From positions 1,426,001 through 1,490,000 of the forward strand of contig OZ242179.1 in assembly GCA_965205735.1 (NCBI GenBank): a DNA stretch of 64,000 nucleotides, given 5' to 3'. The notes under the pieces are model-generated. The model had not been told where the DNA came from. It made no database searches and saw nothing but the letters and a program-made list of their open reading frames with translations. Positions 1 through 9,059 of this stretch are shown here, one piece after another. The DNA comes from VXNE01 sp965205735. Its GTDB lineage: Bacteria; Pseudomonadota; Gammaproteobacteria; Pseudomonadales; Azotimanducaceae. The translations under genes and the position numbers were made by a program. Every line of letters begins with the position of its first letter. The stretch's first letter is position 1.

Positions 1-1
1 G

Positions 2-841
2 AACGCCATCTTCGCGGCATGCCTGGCGGAAGGGACGACCGTGATCAACAACGCGGCGGTGGAGCCGGAGATCGTCGATACGGTCCTCTTCCTGCAGAAG
101 ATGGGCGCTCTCATTCAAATCGATACCGACCGGAAGATCGTCATCGAGGGCGTGGACCGGCTTCATGGCGCGAACCACGACCCGGTTCGCGACCGAATCG
201 AAGTGGCGTCCTTCGCGATGGCGTCCGTCGCGACCGGCGGCCGGCTTCGCATCGAAGGGGCGGATCAGGCCGCCATGATCACGTTCCTGAATACGCTGCG
301 AAAGATCGGCGGCGGGTTCGAAGTGGAGGCCGGGGCCATCACCTTCTTCCGCGCCCGCGACCGCCTTGATCCCATCCACATCGAGACCGATGTGCATCCC
401 GGCTTCATGACGGACTGGCAGCAACCGATGGTGACGCTCCTGACCCAGGCCGATGGCGTCTCCGTCGTGCACGAGACCGTCTACGAACAGCGCTTCGGCT
501 ACACCAGCACGCTGAACGACATGGGGGCCAACATCACGCTCGCCAAGGATTGCCTGGGCGGCAAGGAATGCCGTTTCACCGACCGGAATTTCCCGCACAG
601 CGCCATCGTCCAGGGCGCAACGCCGCTCGTTGGGCGGCAAATCGAGATTCCCGACCTGCGCGCCGGATTCGCCTATCTGCTGGCGGCGTTGATCGCCGAC
701 GGCGAGAGCACGATCTTCGGCACGCGTTTCATCGAACGCGGCTACGTCAACGTGCCCGAACGCCTGGCCAGCGTCGGCGCAGACGTCGATGTGCCGACGC
801 GACTTCTTGCGAGGGGTCGCCCCCTCGCGCTCCCCGGCTGA
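2..841 (+). CDS. murA: UDP-N-acetylglucosamine 1-carboxyvinyltransferase, 3' part
   Basis: First committed step of peptidoglycan synthesis: transfers enolpyruvate from PEP to UDP-GlcNAc in the cytoplasm. The frame is open from the left edge, so the N-terminal third, including the catalytic Cys loop, lies outside. Visible family marks are NNAAVEPEI, the TDWQQPM segment with the catalytic Asp, and DLRAGFAYLLAAL with the conserved Arg near the C-terminus. The conserved protein ends around VNVPERLASVGADVDV. The last dozen residues (LLARGRPLALPG) and the stop codon are supplied by a palindromic repeat beginning at 809. Family identity is certain; whether the altered tail matters is unknown. Confidence 0.96.
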   Translation, partial: NAIFAACLAEGTTVINNAAVEPEIVDTVLFLQKMGALIQIDTDRKIVIEGVDRLHGANHDPVRDRIEVASFAMASVATGGRLRIEGADQAAMITFLNTLRKIGGGFEVEAGAITFFRARDRLDPIHIETDVHPGFMTDWQQPMVTLLTQADGVSVVHETVYEQRFGYTSTLNDMGANITLAKDCLGGKECRFTDRNFPHSAIVQGATPLVGRQIEIPDLRAGFAYLLAALIADGESTIFGTRFIERGYVNVPERLASVGADVDVPTRLLARGRPLALPG

Positions 842-889
842 AGGCTCTTTGCGAGGGGTCGCCCCCTCGCGCTCCCCGGCTGAAGGCTC
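809..889. repeat. GCGAGGGG palindromic repeat, two tandem copies
   Basis: Two 39-bp copies (809-847 and 851-889) are identical and separated by TTT. Each has an 8-bp stem (GCGAGGGG / CCCCTCGC) followed by GCTCCCCGGCTGAAGGCTC. The first copy provides the last codons and the TGA stop of murA. The same family recurs at 35034-35177, 57116-57153 and 62928-62946. Confidence 0.9.
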
Positions 890-935
890 CGCGGCGGTCG
901 CTTAGGCCCCGTAGCTCCAGCAAGCTTCGATACCC

Positions 936-2996
936 CTATTCGAACAGCTTCACCTCCACGCCCGCGTACAGTCGACGCGGCATGCCGGGGAAGTAGCGAT
1001 AGCTTCCGAAGGCGAAGTCGGCGCGATCCGCGTGGGACACATCCAGCAGATTCAGCAGACGCGCGAACAGCCGCACCCGGGGCGTCACGTCCCATGCTCC
1101 GCGCCAGTTCAGCAACCGGTGGCCGTCGTAGCGGGCGGTGTTGGAAGCGTTGAGGAAGTGGGAGCCGAGGTAGGCGAACTCGAACTCGGATACCCCGCGG
1201 TCGGTTTCGAAACGCCAGCGCGCGCTGCCGAGCCAGCGCGGCGCCGTGTCCACCGCATTGCCGTCGACGATGCGCTCGCCACCGCTGACATCGCGCGTGA
1301 AGCCGTAGCGGTGGCGCGCATGCGTCGCGGCGACATCCAACGTATGTGCGCCGGCGCTCCAGGCCATGGCGACCTCGATGCCCGTTGACTCGGTCCGACC
1401 GTCGCTGACGTTGAAGCCGTTGGCATCGCGAAAGATGAGGTGCTCCGCCGTCTGGGCATACAGGGCCACTGCATAGTCCAATCGGTCGCCGACGCCGCGC
1501 ATCCCGGCCTCCATGGAGCGTAGCGTTTCGCTATCCAGGTCAGTCGCAAGCTGGCCGCGCTGCAAGCGGTAGAGTTCCGTGGTCTGCGGCGGGCGGAAGC
1601 CCCGTCCCGACACGACATAGAAGCCGCGGTGGTCGGCAGGCGACCAATGCAGACCAAGGCGCCCCGCCGCGTTCATATACGCATCGTCGCGGTCGGCGGG
1701 ACGGGTATACAGGCAGCCGCCGAATCCGCACTCGCTGCCGTCGTCCCGGGTATTGCCGTCGAGGTGCATGTTGTCGTACGCGTAGCTATTGCGCTCAAGG
1801 CGCGCGCTGGCGACCAGCTCAAGGTCGGTCGCGAGATCGATACCCGCGTCGTAGTACGTCGCCAGGGTAAGGCCGCCGACGCGGAAGTGGTAGTGCGTGC
1901 CGGTCGGGCGAGTCGCGAGCAGGAACGGCGAGCCGCGCGTTGGGCCTTCCTGACGCTCGGACAACCAGGCGTCGAACGCATCCACGACCGCGCCCGCGGT
2001 CCACCGCCAGCCGCCGTCGGCGCCGAGGCGGACGTGCAACCCGACGCTGCGCTGGCCGTTCTCTTCCAGAGGCTGACCGGGCAGAAAGTGCTGCAGGAAC
2101 GCCATCGACGAACGGCGCAGATACGGGGTCACCGTGAGCGTGGCCGACGACGTCAACTCGCGACTCCAGACGCTGGTGGCGCGCGCCGACCAAGCGTCCC
2201 GGTACGCCTCGGGATTTGGATTCGTGCTGCGCAAGTCCGAGTCATACGCCTCGAAGCCGCGCACGAAGCCCCCGGTTTCCTGGTTGAGCAGCGTCGCCGT
2301 GACCGTCGTGGCGACATCCCAACCGTCCATCGCGCCACGCGCTCCGGCATGCACTTTCTGCTGGCCGTAGCCGGTATCGTCACGGTAGCCCGAAGAAGAT
2401 GTGGACAAGGCATCCAGGCGCCAGCCGGCACCGCCACCCTTGACCCTGGTCTGCAGGTACCGGTAAGGACCCGCCTCGACGCTCCCCTGCCAGCCCTCGG
2501 CGCTGGTCGCGGTAACGACATTGATGACGCCGTGCAGGGCGTTGCCGCCGAACAGCGCGCTTGCCGGGCCTCTCACCACCTCGATGGCAACCGCCTGTTC
2601 CGTATTCAACTCGAACAGGTTGTTGACGTTGCAGAAGCCTGGCGGGCGAATCGGCACACCGTTTTCGAGGTACAGGAACTCGCCGCAGGCGCCAGCGCCC
2701 GTCACTACGCCGGAGCGGATGGCCGTCAAGTGCTCCTGGCCGGAGCCGCGCGAAATCCACACGCCCGGGACGCGGACCATGACCTCGTGCACGTGGCTGG
2801 CACGGGTGAGATGGAGCGCATCGGCGTCCACCGTGGCAACGCTGCCGGCTGTTCCCTGAATGGCCGCCACCGATGCGTCGGCATGGACGACGATCTCTTC
2901 CAACTCGGGCGCCCCCGAGACCGTCAGCGCCACAAGGAACACGGGTACCGCCAGCGCTGGCCCCGATATTTCGCGGAGCCGGTTGCGTGAACGCAT
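936..2996 (-). CDS. TonB-dependent outer-membrane receptor
   Basis: Energised uptake of a siderophore, cobalamin-like or other large ligand across the outer membrane. An N-terminal hydrophobic signal segment (ALAVPVFLVALTVSGA) is followed by a plug domain with ELEEIVVHAD, VPGVWISRGSG and VEVVRGPASALFGGNALHG-type motifs. A long beta-barrel region then ends in an aromatic residue pair (KLFE). About 686 residues, normal for the family. The start at 2996 is preferred because it places the signal peptide at the N-terminus; an upstream start at 3059 would add 21 residues. Divergent from the Coq4-like gene. The ligand cannot be read from the sequence; no riboswitch or Fur-like site was evident in the 118-bp divergent gap. 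Confidence 0.92.
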   Translation of the reverse strand: MRSRNRLREISGPALAVPVFLVALTVSGAPELEEIVVHADASVAAIQGTAGSVATVDADALHLTRASHVHEVMVRVPGVWISRGSGQEHLTAIRSGVVTGAGACGEFLYLENGVPIRPPGFCNVNNLFELNTEQAVAIEVVRGPASALFGGNALHGVINVVTATSAEGWQGSVEAGPYRYLQTRVKGGGAGWRLDALSTSSSGYRDDTGYGQQKVHAGARGAMDGWDVATTVTATLLNQETGGFVRGFEAYDSDLRSTNPNPEAYRDAWSARATSVWSRELTSSATLTVTPYLRRSSMAFLQHFLPGQPLEENGQRSVGLHVRLGADGGWRWTAGAVVDAFDAWLSERQEGPTRGSPFLLATRPTGTHYHFRVGGLTLATYYDAGIDLATDLELVASARLERNSYAYDNMHLDGNTRDDGSECGFGGCLYTRPADRDDAYMNAAGRLGLHWSPADHRGFYVVSGRGFRPPQTTELYRLQRGQLATDLDSETLRSMEAGMRGVGDRLDYAVALYAQTAEHLIFRDANGFNVSDGRTESTGIEVAMAWSAGAHTLDVAATHARHRYGFTRDVSGGERIVDGNAVDTAPRWLGSARWRFETDRGVSEFEFAYLGSHFLNASNTARYDGHRLLNWRGAWDVTPRVRLFARLLNLLDVSHADRADFAFGSYRYFPGMPRRLYAGVEVKLFE

Positions 2997-3114
2997 GTGG
3001 TCCGCTCTCAATTGGGTAGCTGACATTGGAATCGCCATGCTGATGGCTGATACCGGCACATGGGCGCAAGTTTGCAGTCGCCCTCACGGCTCACCGCTGG
3101 TACTTTACGCCTTC

Positions 3115-4086
3115 ATGAGCGTTGGGGCTCCAAACTTGGCATCAATGGCATCCAGACTTGAATTTCAGGGGACGGCTTGCAGCGTCGACGCCGCAACATT
3201 GGACGGCGCCGTGAGGGCGGTCCGGCAGGGTGACCACGCAGGCAGAATGCCCGTCGCTGCCGCGATGGCCTGGGCCGGATTCTCCTGCCCCGGTGCCATC
3301 GAGACCGTTTACGACGTCATTGCCGCCGCCTGGCTCGAGTCGGGAGAAGCGCGTGAAATTCCAGGGGACCTTCCCCAAGCGCCCCTGCTGCCCGATTTCT
3401 GGAACGCATTCTGGTCCGTGATCGACGACGCCGCGAAAGGCTACGATGCCGCCTCGATTACCGCCCGCGTGGCCGCCCTCGGCGGTGCCGTGCATCCGGG
3501 CTTCGAAGCCATCGCCGAGTCTTGCGCCCAATGCCACCCGGGCGCGGGCGCCGCGCTTGCCCGTCCGGTGCCCGGCCGTACCGACCTCGGCGCATTGGGC
3601 GCCTGCGACGAAAACAGCCTGGGCAGGACCTTGTACAACATGGTCGTCGATCAAGGCTACGACCTCGAAGTGCTGGACCGCGAAGCGATCAGGCTCGACG
3701 CGCTGCCCCGCTCGCTCCGGTACCTGAATACGCGCATCCTGCAGATGCATGACGTGTGGCACCTGGTTGCCGGATACGAGACCACGGCTTCGCACGAGAT
3801 CGCCATCTCCGCTTTCCAATTGGCGCAGTTCGGCCATAACTATTCAGCGATGTTTCTGGCCAGCGTGACGACGATCACCCACGTCATGCAGCCCGCCGGT
3901 TTCCCCGTACTGATGCAACTCATCGCGGAAGCCTGGCAACATGGCCGCCGGTCACCCGCCTTGATGGACATCGAGTGGGAGGCGGAGTGGAACAACTCTG
4001 TCGAGACCATCCGCGCCTGCCACGGCATACCGGTCTATCAAAGCGCGCTTCCCGCCGATCTGCTGGAGACCGCGCGAAGCGCATGA
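3115..4086 (+). CDS. Coq4-family protein (ubiquinone biosynthesis-like)
   Basis: About 323 residues. The region HDVWHLVAGYETTASHE matches the Coq4 signature HDxxH followed by 11 residues and E, the metal-binding motif of this family. Coq4 is required for ubiquinone assembly in mitochondria and acts in C1 decarboxylation/hydroxylation. Bacterial relatives are often of undefined role. The N-terminal 150 residues do not resemble the core and include a Cys-containing stretch (CAQCHPG). The start at 3115 is an ATG shortly after the divergent gap; in-frame ATGs further in (e.g. MPVAAAMAW) are alternatives. The next gene, a cyclopropane synthase, is also a membrane-lipid function. Family assignment is by motif only. 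Confidence 0.75.
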   Translation: MSVGAPNLASMASRLEFQGTACSVDAATLDGAVRAVRQGDHAGRMPVAAAMAWAGFSCPGAIETVYDVIAAAWLESGEAREIPGDLPQAPLLPDFWNAFWSVIDDAAKGYDAASITARVAALGGAVHPGFEAIAESCAQCHPGAGAALARPVPGRTDLGALGACDENSLGRTLYNMVVDQGYDLEVLDREAIRLDALPRSLRYLNTRILQMHDVWHLVAGYETTASHEIAISAFQLAQFGHNYSAMFLASVTTITHVMQPAGFPVLMQLIAEAWQHGRRSPALMDIEWEAEWNNSVETIRACHGIPVYQSALPADLLETARSA

Positions 4087-4168
4087 AGATGCCCGTTCGC
4101 CGAAACGTTGACATCCGTTCCGCGCACGGATTTGCTAGCCGACATCGACTGCCATAATCTCTTCAGAC

Positions 4169-5392
4169 ATGTTCGCCAAGCTTTTTCAGGAGCACATGCG
4201 CAATGGGACGTTGACGCTGGTCACGCCCGACGGCGAGCGTCAGACGTTCGGTGACGGCGCGCCGCGAGCCACCTGGATCCTCCGCAAGCCACGAGCGCTG
4301 CTCAAGATTCTCCTGAACCCGGAAGCGAACCTCGGCGAGACCTACATGAACGAGGAATGGGATGTCGAGGACGGCGACCTCATCGACCTCCTCCACATCC
4401 TCCGGACCAACGTCGAACCCGCTGTCTCCAATCGACGCCTGATCGCCCTGACCGGGCCGGTGGCCACGCTCGTCCAGTCGTGGAACACCGCCCGCGCGAG
4501 CCTGCGCAACGTCAGCCACCACTACAACCTGGACGAGGCACTGTTCCGCGCCTTTCTCGACCGCGACATGCACTACTCGTGCGCGTATTTTCGCGAGGCC
4601 GACATGACGCTGGAGGCGGCCCAGGTTGCCAAGAGCGAGCACATCCGCAACAAGCTGCACCTGCGGCCCGGCGCCCGGGTGCTGGACATCGGCAGCGGCT
4701 GGGGCAGCCTCGCGATGTACCTGGCGGAACACGCCGACGTGGATGTCGTAGGTCTCACGCTTTCCAGCGAGCAGGCCCGTGTCGCCAGCGCCGAAGCCGA
4801 ACGGCGTGGCCTGTCCGGGCGGGTCGAATTCAGGCTGGAAGACTATCGCCTTCATCGCGGCGAATACGACGGCGTGGTGTCCGTGGGCATGTTCGAACAC
4901 GTCGGCCGGCGCAATTTCGGCCGATTCTTCGACCAGGTCCGCACCCTCCTGGCGCCGGACGGCGTGGCACTGATCCACACGATAGGTATCACCGGACCGC
5001 CCTTGCCCACCAATCCCTGGACCGCGCGCCATATCTTTCCCGGAGGATATATTCCCGCCGCCTCCGAGGTGGTGCGCGCCATCGAGCGCAGCGGTCTGGT
5101 CTTGAGCGACATGGAAGTGTGGCGGCGCCACTACGCGTCTACCCTGCGGGAGTGGAACCGGCGTTTCCAGACTTCCCGGGAGACGTTCCGGCGCAGCCAC
5201 GGGGAGCGGTTCTGCCGCATGTGGGAGTTCTATCTCACAGTCTGCGCGACCTCATTCGACATCGGCAGCCTGGTCGTATATCAGCTTCAACTGGCGCATC
5301 GCAACGATGTCGTTCCGCTGACGCGCGACTATCTCTACAACGACCAAGTGCTCGACGCCGGGGACGCCAGGACTGTCGCGGATGGAGGCTGA
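4169..5392 (+). CDS. cfa: Cyclopropane-fatty-acyl-phospholipid synthase
   Basis: SAM-dependent methylene transfer onto unsaturated acyl chains of membrane phospholipids. 407 residues, as in the family. The N-terminal region shows NLGETYMNEEWDVEDGDL. The conserved HHYNLDEALFRAFLDRDM and YSCAYF follow, then the SAM-binding motif VLDIGSGWGSLAMYLA (about residues 170-185) and SVGMFEHVG. The ATG at 4169 follows an 82-bp gap after the Coq4-like gene. The stop overlaps the start of the next open frame, suggesting co-translation. Classic Cfa is assigned, though mycolic-type or tuberculostearic-type methyltransferases share this fold. Confidence 0.93.
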   Translation: MFAKLFQEHMRNGTLTLVTPDGERQTFGDGAPRATWILRKPRALLKILLNPEANLGETYMNEEWDVEDGDLIDLLHILRTNVEPAVSNRRLIALTGPVATLVQSWNTARASLRNVSHHYNLDEALFRAFLDRDMHYSCAYFREADMTLEAAQVAKSEHIRNKLHLRPGARVLDIGSGWGSLAMYLAEHADVDVVGLTLSSEQARVASAEAERRGLSGRVEFRLEDYRLHRGEYDGVVSVGMFEHVGRRNFGRFFDQVRTLLAPDGVALIHTIGITGPPLPTNPWTARHIFPGGYIPAASEVVRAIERSGLVLSDMEVWRRHYASTLREWNRRFQTSRETFRRSHGERFCRMWEFYLTVCATSFDIGSLVVYQLQLAHRNDVVPLTRDYLYNDQVLDAGDARTVADGG

Positions 5393-6464
5393 CAGACCCG
5401 AGAAGAACCCTTGCGCAGGGCAACGAGCAGATGCCCCGAACGTTCCAGCGCAGGACGCGTCCGCTGCAAACCCCAACCTCGAGCCGGGCGGAGCGGCCAG
5501 TAGCGCGACCATCCGGGACTACCTGCTCTACGGCCTGTCGCTGCCGGAGCGGGCGCTGCGCGGCACGGCCGGCGTTATCGGCGGCGCGTTGCGCGAGTCG
5601 GTCGCCGCGCTCCTTCCGCAGACCTTCCGCAATGCGCGGACGTACCAACTCTTCATCGGGCAGATGCTCGACTTCCTGGCCGAAGATGTCGGCGGCGTCG
5701 CGCGCGCGGATCCAACAGGGGACGCGCGGGTGGAGAATTACGTCGCCCGCAAGACCGTCGGCAACTTCATCGAACTCGCGAGCCTCGCGACGCTCCACGT
5801 ATCTCCCATGCTGCTGCTCGCCATCGTCAGCGACCTTGCATATGGATCCAAGGCCTATCTGCGCGAGTTGGCGGAGGAACTGCAGGCGCGGGGCGTGATC
5901 AGCGATGCGGCGGCGATCCGCCAGGTCGACGATCTGCTGGACGCCGCGGCCAGCGCCAGCGAGGAAACCGCAGCGGCGTTCGACACGCCGCCGCTATCGA
6001 TCGAAGGGCTCAAGGAGACCGTTCGGCAGACTCAGGGCAAGCTGCGCGATATCGATCCCGCACAGGTGCTATCCGAAGACGACATAAGGCGGCTCTGGGA
6101 TGGCATGCGATCGATAGCGCGGCGCGAAAACATGAGCCCGCTCGCGATCTCCGGCGCCATGACTCTCGGTTCCCTCGACAAGTTCGCCAAGCTGGGGACC
6201 GGCGCGCTGTCGAGCGTTCGGGCCGCCGGCACCCTGCTCGACGGCGTCGTGCTGGACCACTACCGAACCGTACTGACGAATATCAACAAAAACGGGCTCT
6301 ACCCGACCCTGGCGACGTCCAGCCAACCCTACGCCAAAGCCCTGTGGCGGAACTTCTCGGCGGACCGCGCAACCGCCACCGAGAGCTTCCTCAGGAGCGG
6401 AGCCGCGGAACGGGCGCTGGGCAAGGCCCGGCGTTGGCTCAAGTCGGCCACCCCGCGGTCGTGA
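5382..6464 (+). CDS. Conserved hypothetical protein
   Basis: 360 residues, not recognised. It overlaps the cfa stop codon by 11 bp, so it is probably in the same transcript. The first 40 residues are Pro/Ala/Asn-rich and look disordered. The rest looks alpha-helical, with moderately hydrophobic stretches (SLATLHVSPMLLLAIVSDLAYG) and a basic C-terminus (KARRWLKSATPRS). No catalytic motif is evident. The Gly/Ala/Leu patches could be amphipathic membrane-associated helices. Context suggests a link to membrane lipids, but this is only inference. Confidence 0.7.
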   Translation: MEADRPEKNPCAGQRADAPNVPAQDASAANPNLEPGGAASSATIRDYLLYGLSLPERALRGTAGVIGGALRESVAALLPQTFRNARTYQLFIGQMLDFLAEDVGGVARADPTGDARVENYVARKTVGNFIELASLATLHVSPMLLLAIVSDLAYGSKAYLRELAEELQARGVISDAAAIRQVDDLLDAAASASEETAAAFDTPPLSIEGLKETVRQTQGKLRDIDPAQVLSEDDIRRLWDGMRSIARRENMSPLAISGAMTLGSLDKFAKLGTGALSSVRAAGTLLDGVVLDHYRTVLTNINKNGLYPTLATSSQPYAKALWRNFSADRATATESFLRSGAAERALGKARRWLKSATPRS

Positions 6465-6496
6465 GATGACACCGCGGATCGGCCATGCACATATGC

Positions 6497-6606
6497 ATGC
6501 GCCGGAACCTGGTGCCAATCGCCGTGCTCGCGTTCACCATGCAGGCCCAACTGCGGGTGATATCGAACATCTTGATGCTTTGCCCACTGCGCACTATGAT
6601 GTTTCC
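6497..6606 (+). pseudogene. 5' fragment of a second OppA-like gene (signal-peptide echo)
   Basis: From 6497 the frame reads M-R-R-N-LVPIAVLAFTMQAQLRV. This closely matches the start of the intact binding protein at 7342 (VPIAVFAFVAQAKVLHI), and similarity is also visible at DNA level (tggtgccratcgccgtg). Similarity stops after about 25 codons, just before the vapB start. It looks like the remnant of a tandem paralogue truncated next to the toxin-antitoxin module. Confidence 0.55.
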
Positions 6607-6879
6607 ATGCGTACGACACTCACCATTGACGACCACATCGCCGCAGCCTTGAAGTCGCTCGCCCGAAATAGCGGCAAGACCTTCAAGACGGTGGTCAACG
6701 AGGCGTTGCGCAACGGCCTCACCACCGGCGAGAAACCGGTTCCGGACCAAAAAGCGTTCCAGGTTGCCTCAGCCCGCCGCGGATTCCTGCCGGGAATTGA
6801 CCCGCTGAAGCTCAATCAACTCGTGGATGAGTTGGAAGTAGACGATCTGACCGGTCGGCGTCATGGCGGGACGGGGTGA
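6607..6879 (+). CDS. vapB: VapB-type antitoxin
   Basis: 90 residues. The N-terminal MRTTLTIDDHIAAALKSLA is a ribbon-helix-helix-like DNA-binding segment. The tail would bind the toxin. It overlaps the PIN-domain toxin by 4 bp, the normal antitoxin-first arrangement, and the antitoxin is expected to autorepress the pair. The ATG at 6607 immediately follows the oppA-like fragment. Type II antitoxins vary, so the exact subfamily is by context. Confidence 0.85.
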   Translation: MRTTLTIDDHIAAALKSLARNSGKTFKTVVNEALRNGLTTGEKPVPDQKAFQVASARRGFLPGIDPLKLNQLVDELEVDDLTGRRHGGTG

Positions 6880-7301
6880 TCCTTCCGGACATCAACCTTC
6901 TCGTCTACGCCTACAATGAGGATGCGCCCTACCACGTCGCTGCAAAAGCATGGTGGGAACGGTGCCTCTCCGAACCCGAGCCCGTGGCCGTGGCGTGGGC
7001 GGTCGTGCTGGGTTTCGTCAGACTCATGTCCAATCGACGCGTACTCGCAAGGCCAATGTCAGCTTCGGAAGCTGCGGATCACTGCAAGTCGTGGCTCGTG
7101 CGGCCCAACGTGCGCATCGTCTTGCCGGGACCAACGCACATGGATATTTTCGCTGGTCTCCTGGCCGGGCCCATCGGTCCCAACTTGGTCACGGATGCGC
7201 ACCTTGCGGCCCTCGCGATCGAACATCAGGCGGAACTGCATTCGAACGACAGCGATTTCGCGCGCTTCTCAGGCCTGACATGGCGGAATCCCGTTGCATG
7301 A
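6876..7301 (+). CDS. vapC: VapC-type PIN-domain toxin ribonuclease
   Basis: 141 residues starting at a GTG that overlaps the vapB stop. PIN-domain acidic residues are visible: the first Asp in ILPDINLLVYAY, a second acidic cluster in VTDAHLAALAIEH, and the C-terminal SNDSDFARF. These form the Mg2+-dependent RNase site in the family. Likely target is tRNA or rRNA, not deducible here. It lies directly upstream of the OppA-like gene, between it and the fragment of a paralogue. Confidence 0.88.
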   Translation: MILPDINLLVYAYNEDAPYHVAAKAWWERCLSEPEPVAVAWAVVLGFVRLMSNRRVLARPMSASEAADHCKSWLVRPNVRIVLPGPTHMDIFAGLLAGPIGPNLVTDAHLAALAIEHQAELHSNDSDFARFSGLTWRNPVA

Positions 7302-7341
7302 GGGAGCGCAACAAAACGCGCCTTCAGTAAGCTTCCTCACC

Positions 7342-8946
7342 ATGCCGAAATCCAGGCGCTGGATCATGGTGCCGATCGCCGTGTTCGCGTTCGTCGCGCA
7401 GGCCAAGGTGCTGCACATCGGCAACGGCGGCGAGCCGGAGACGCTCGACCCCCATCGCTACACCCTGCGACTGGAAGAAACCATCCTGAACGACCTGTTC
7501 CTCGGCCTGACGACATGCAATGCCGAAGGAGAGATCGTGCCGGGCGTTGCAGAGCGTTGGACCGCGAGCGAAGACGGCCTGACCTGGACGTTCGAGTTGC
7601 GGACCGACGCGAAGTGGTCGGACGGGTATCCGCTTACCGCGCACGACTTCGTGTTCGCGTTCGGGCGACTTCTCAACCCCGAGACGGCGGCAAGCCTCGC
7701 CTACTTCCTGTATCCGATCCAAAACGCCGAAGCCGTGAACACGGGCGAACTTCCCGCCGACGCCCTTGGCGCACGGGCCGTTTCAGATCACACGCTGGTC
7801 ATCAAACTGGCGCGGCCGTTCCCGTTCCTGACGGAGCGTTTGATCTATCCCACCGGCTATCCCGTACCCGCCCACGTGATCGAAACGTTGGCGGACGATT
7901 GGGTCAAACCGGGCGCCATGGTATCCAACGGCGCCTTCGTACTGGCAGATTGGCAGCCCCGGGGTTTCGTGCGACTGGCCAAGAACCCGGCATTTCACGA
8001 CGCCGAGTCGGTGGCACTCGAGGGCGTGGCATACCATCCGACGAGTGACGCAAATGCGGCGTACTTCCGGTATCGCGCCGGAGAACTCGACGCCATAGGC
8101 GACTTTCCCGCTGGTGAAATCCTCTGGGTGCGGGAGCATATCCCCGACCATCTGCGGCTGTCGCCGCTGCTATCCGTCCTGTACCTGGTATTCAACGTCG
8201 CGGCGCGCCCGTTCGACGACCCTCGCGTGCGCGAGGCGTTGAGCATCGCGCTGGACCGGCAACGCATCGTCGGTCGCGTGTTGCGCAGCGACGAGATTGC
8301 CAGTGTATCCATGGTGCCGCCGATGGTGACCGGCTACGCGAGCGCCATTTCCATCGTCGAGGATCGAGAGAATCGTCTCGATCACGCCCGCCACCTGTTG
8401 CGCGACGCGGGTTACGGGAAAGGCAAGCCCCTGGAGGTGACACTTCGCCACATCAGTGGGATGGAGTCGGAGCGCGTCAACGTCGCGATCGCCGAGATGT
8501 GGCAGGAAATCGATGTGGCGACGACCACGCACCACGCGGAACAGAGGGTTCACTTCGCGGATTTGCGGCAGGGCAATTTCCAGGTGGCCCAAGCCGGACG
8601 GTTCGGCGAGAACAACCCCGAACACTACCTGGGTCTCCTCATCTCCGGCGCGGGCGATGTCAATTACGGGCGCTTCGCGTCCGACACCTACGATACGCTC
8701 ATGCGGCGGGCTTATGGCGAACCCGTGCTCGTGAGACGCCTCGACCTTCTGCGCGACGCCGAAGTGGTGGGTCTCGCCGCCTATCCGATCGCGCCCCTCT
8801 ACTCCGTCACGATTCGCGCCCTTGTCAATCCCCGCATCGGCGGCTGGCACGAAAACCCGCGCAACGTTCACGGCGCGCGATATCTGAGCTGGAACGCCGA
8901 GTCCGCATCCAGTTCGCCCGCGCCCGAACGCGAATCCCCGGACTGA
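7342..8946 (+). CDS. Peptide ABC transporter substrate-binding protein (OppA/DppA family)
   Basis: Periplasmic solute-binding protein of family 5. A short signal peptide (VPIAVFAFVAQA, probable cleavage before KVL) is followed by the family hallmark GGEPETLDPHRYT, then ERWTASEDGLTWTFELR and FRLLNPETAA-like segments. About 534 residues, normal length. The ATG at 7342 is chosen because it puts the signal peptide at the N-terminus; the longer frame from 7294 adds 16 unlikely residues. No permease or ATPase genes for this transporter are nearby, so it is an orphan binding protein. The substrate is probably an oligopeptide, unproven. Confidence 0.92.
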   Translation: MPKSRRWIMVPIAVFAFVAQAKVLHIGNGGEPETLDPHRYTLRLEETILNDLFLGLTTCNAEGEIVPGVAERWTASEDGLTWTFELRTDAKWSDGYPLTAHDFVFAFGRLLNPETAASLAYFLYPIQNAEAVNTGELPADALGARAVSDHTLVIKLARPFPFLTERLIYPTGYPVPAHVIETLADDWVKPGAMVSNGAFVLADWQPRGFVRLAKNPAFHDAESVALEGVAYHPTSDANAAYFRYRAGELDAIGDFPAGEILWVREHIPDHLRLSPLLSVLYLVFNVAARPFDDPRVREALSIALDRQRIVGRVLRSDEIASVSMVPPMVTGYASAISIVEDRENRLDHARHLLRDAGYGKGKPLEVTLRHISGMESERVNVAIAEMWQEIDVATTTHHAEQRVHFADLRQGNFQVAQAGRFGENNPEHYLGLLISGAGDVNYGRFASDTYDTLMRRAYGEPVLVRRLDLLRDAEVVGLAAYPIAPLYSVTIRALVNPRIGGWHENPRNVHGARYLSWNAESASSSPAPERESPD

Positions 8947-8982
8947 ATTCGACGCCCGCCGAATGCGGCACGCTGGATACTG

Positions 8983-9002
8983 TTCCGCCATATCATGGCG
9001 AA
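8983..9002. promoter_or_regulatory. Short inverted repeat upstream of the luciferase-like gene
   Basis: TTCCGCCAT-ATC-ATGGCGAA is a near-perfect inverted repeat (one bulged C) lying 58-77 bp before the ATG at 9060. It could be an operator or a hairpin; there is no other evidence. Confidence 0.25.
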
Positions 9003-9059
9003 CGTGCTCGGGCCAGCCGTGCTTTGCATCGAGGCAGCCAGACGCAATAGGGAGTAACC

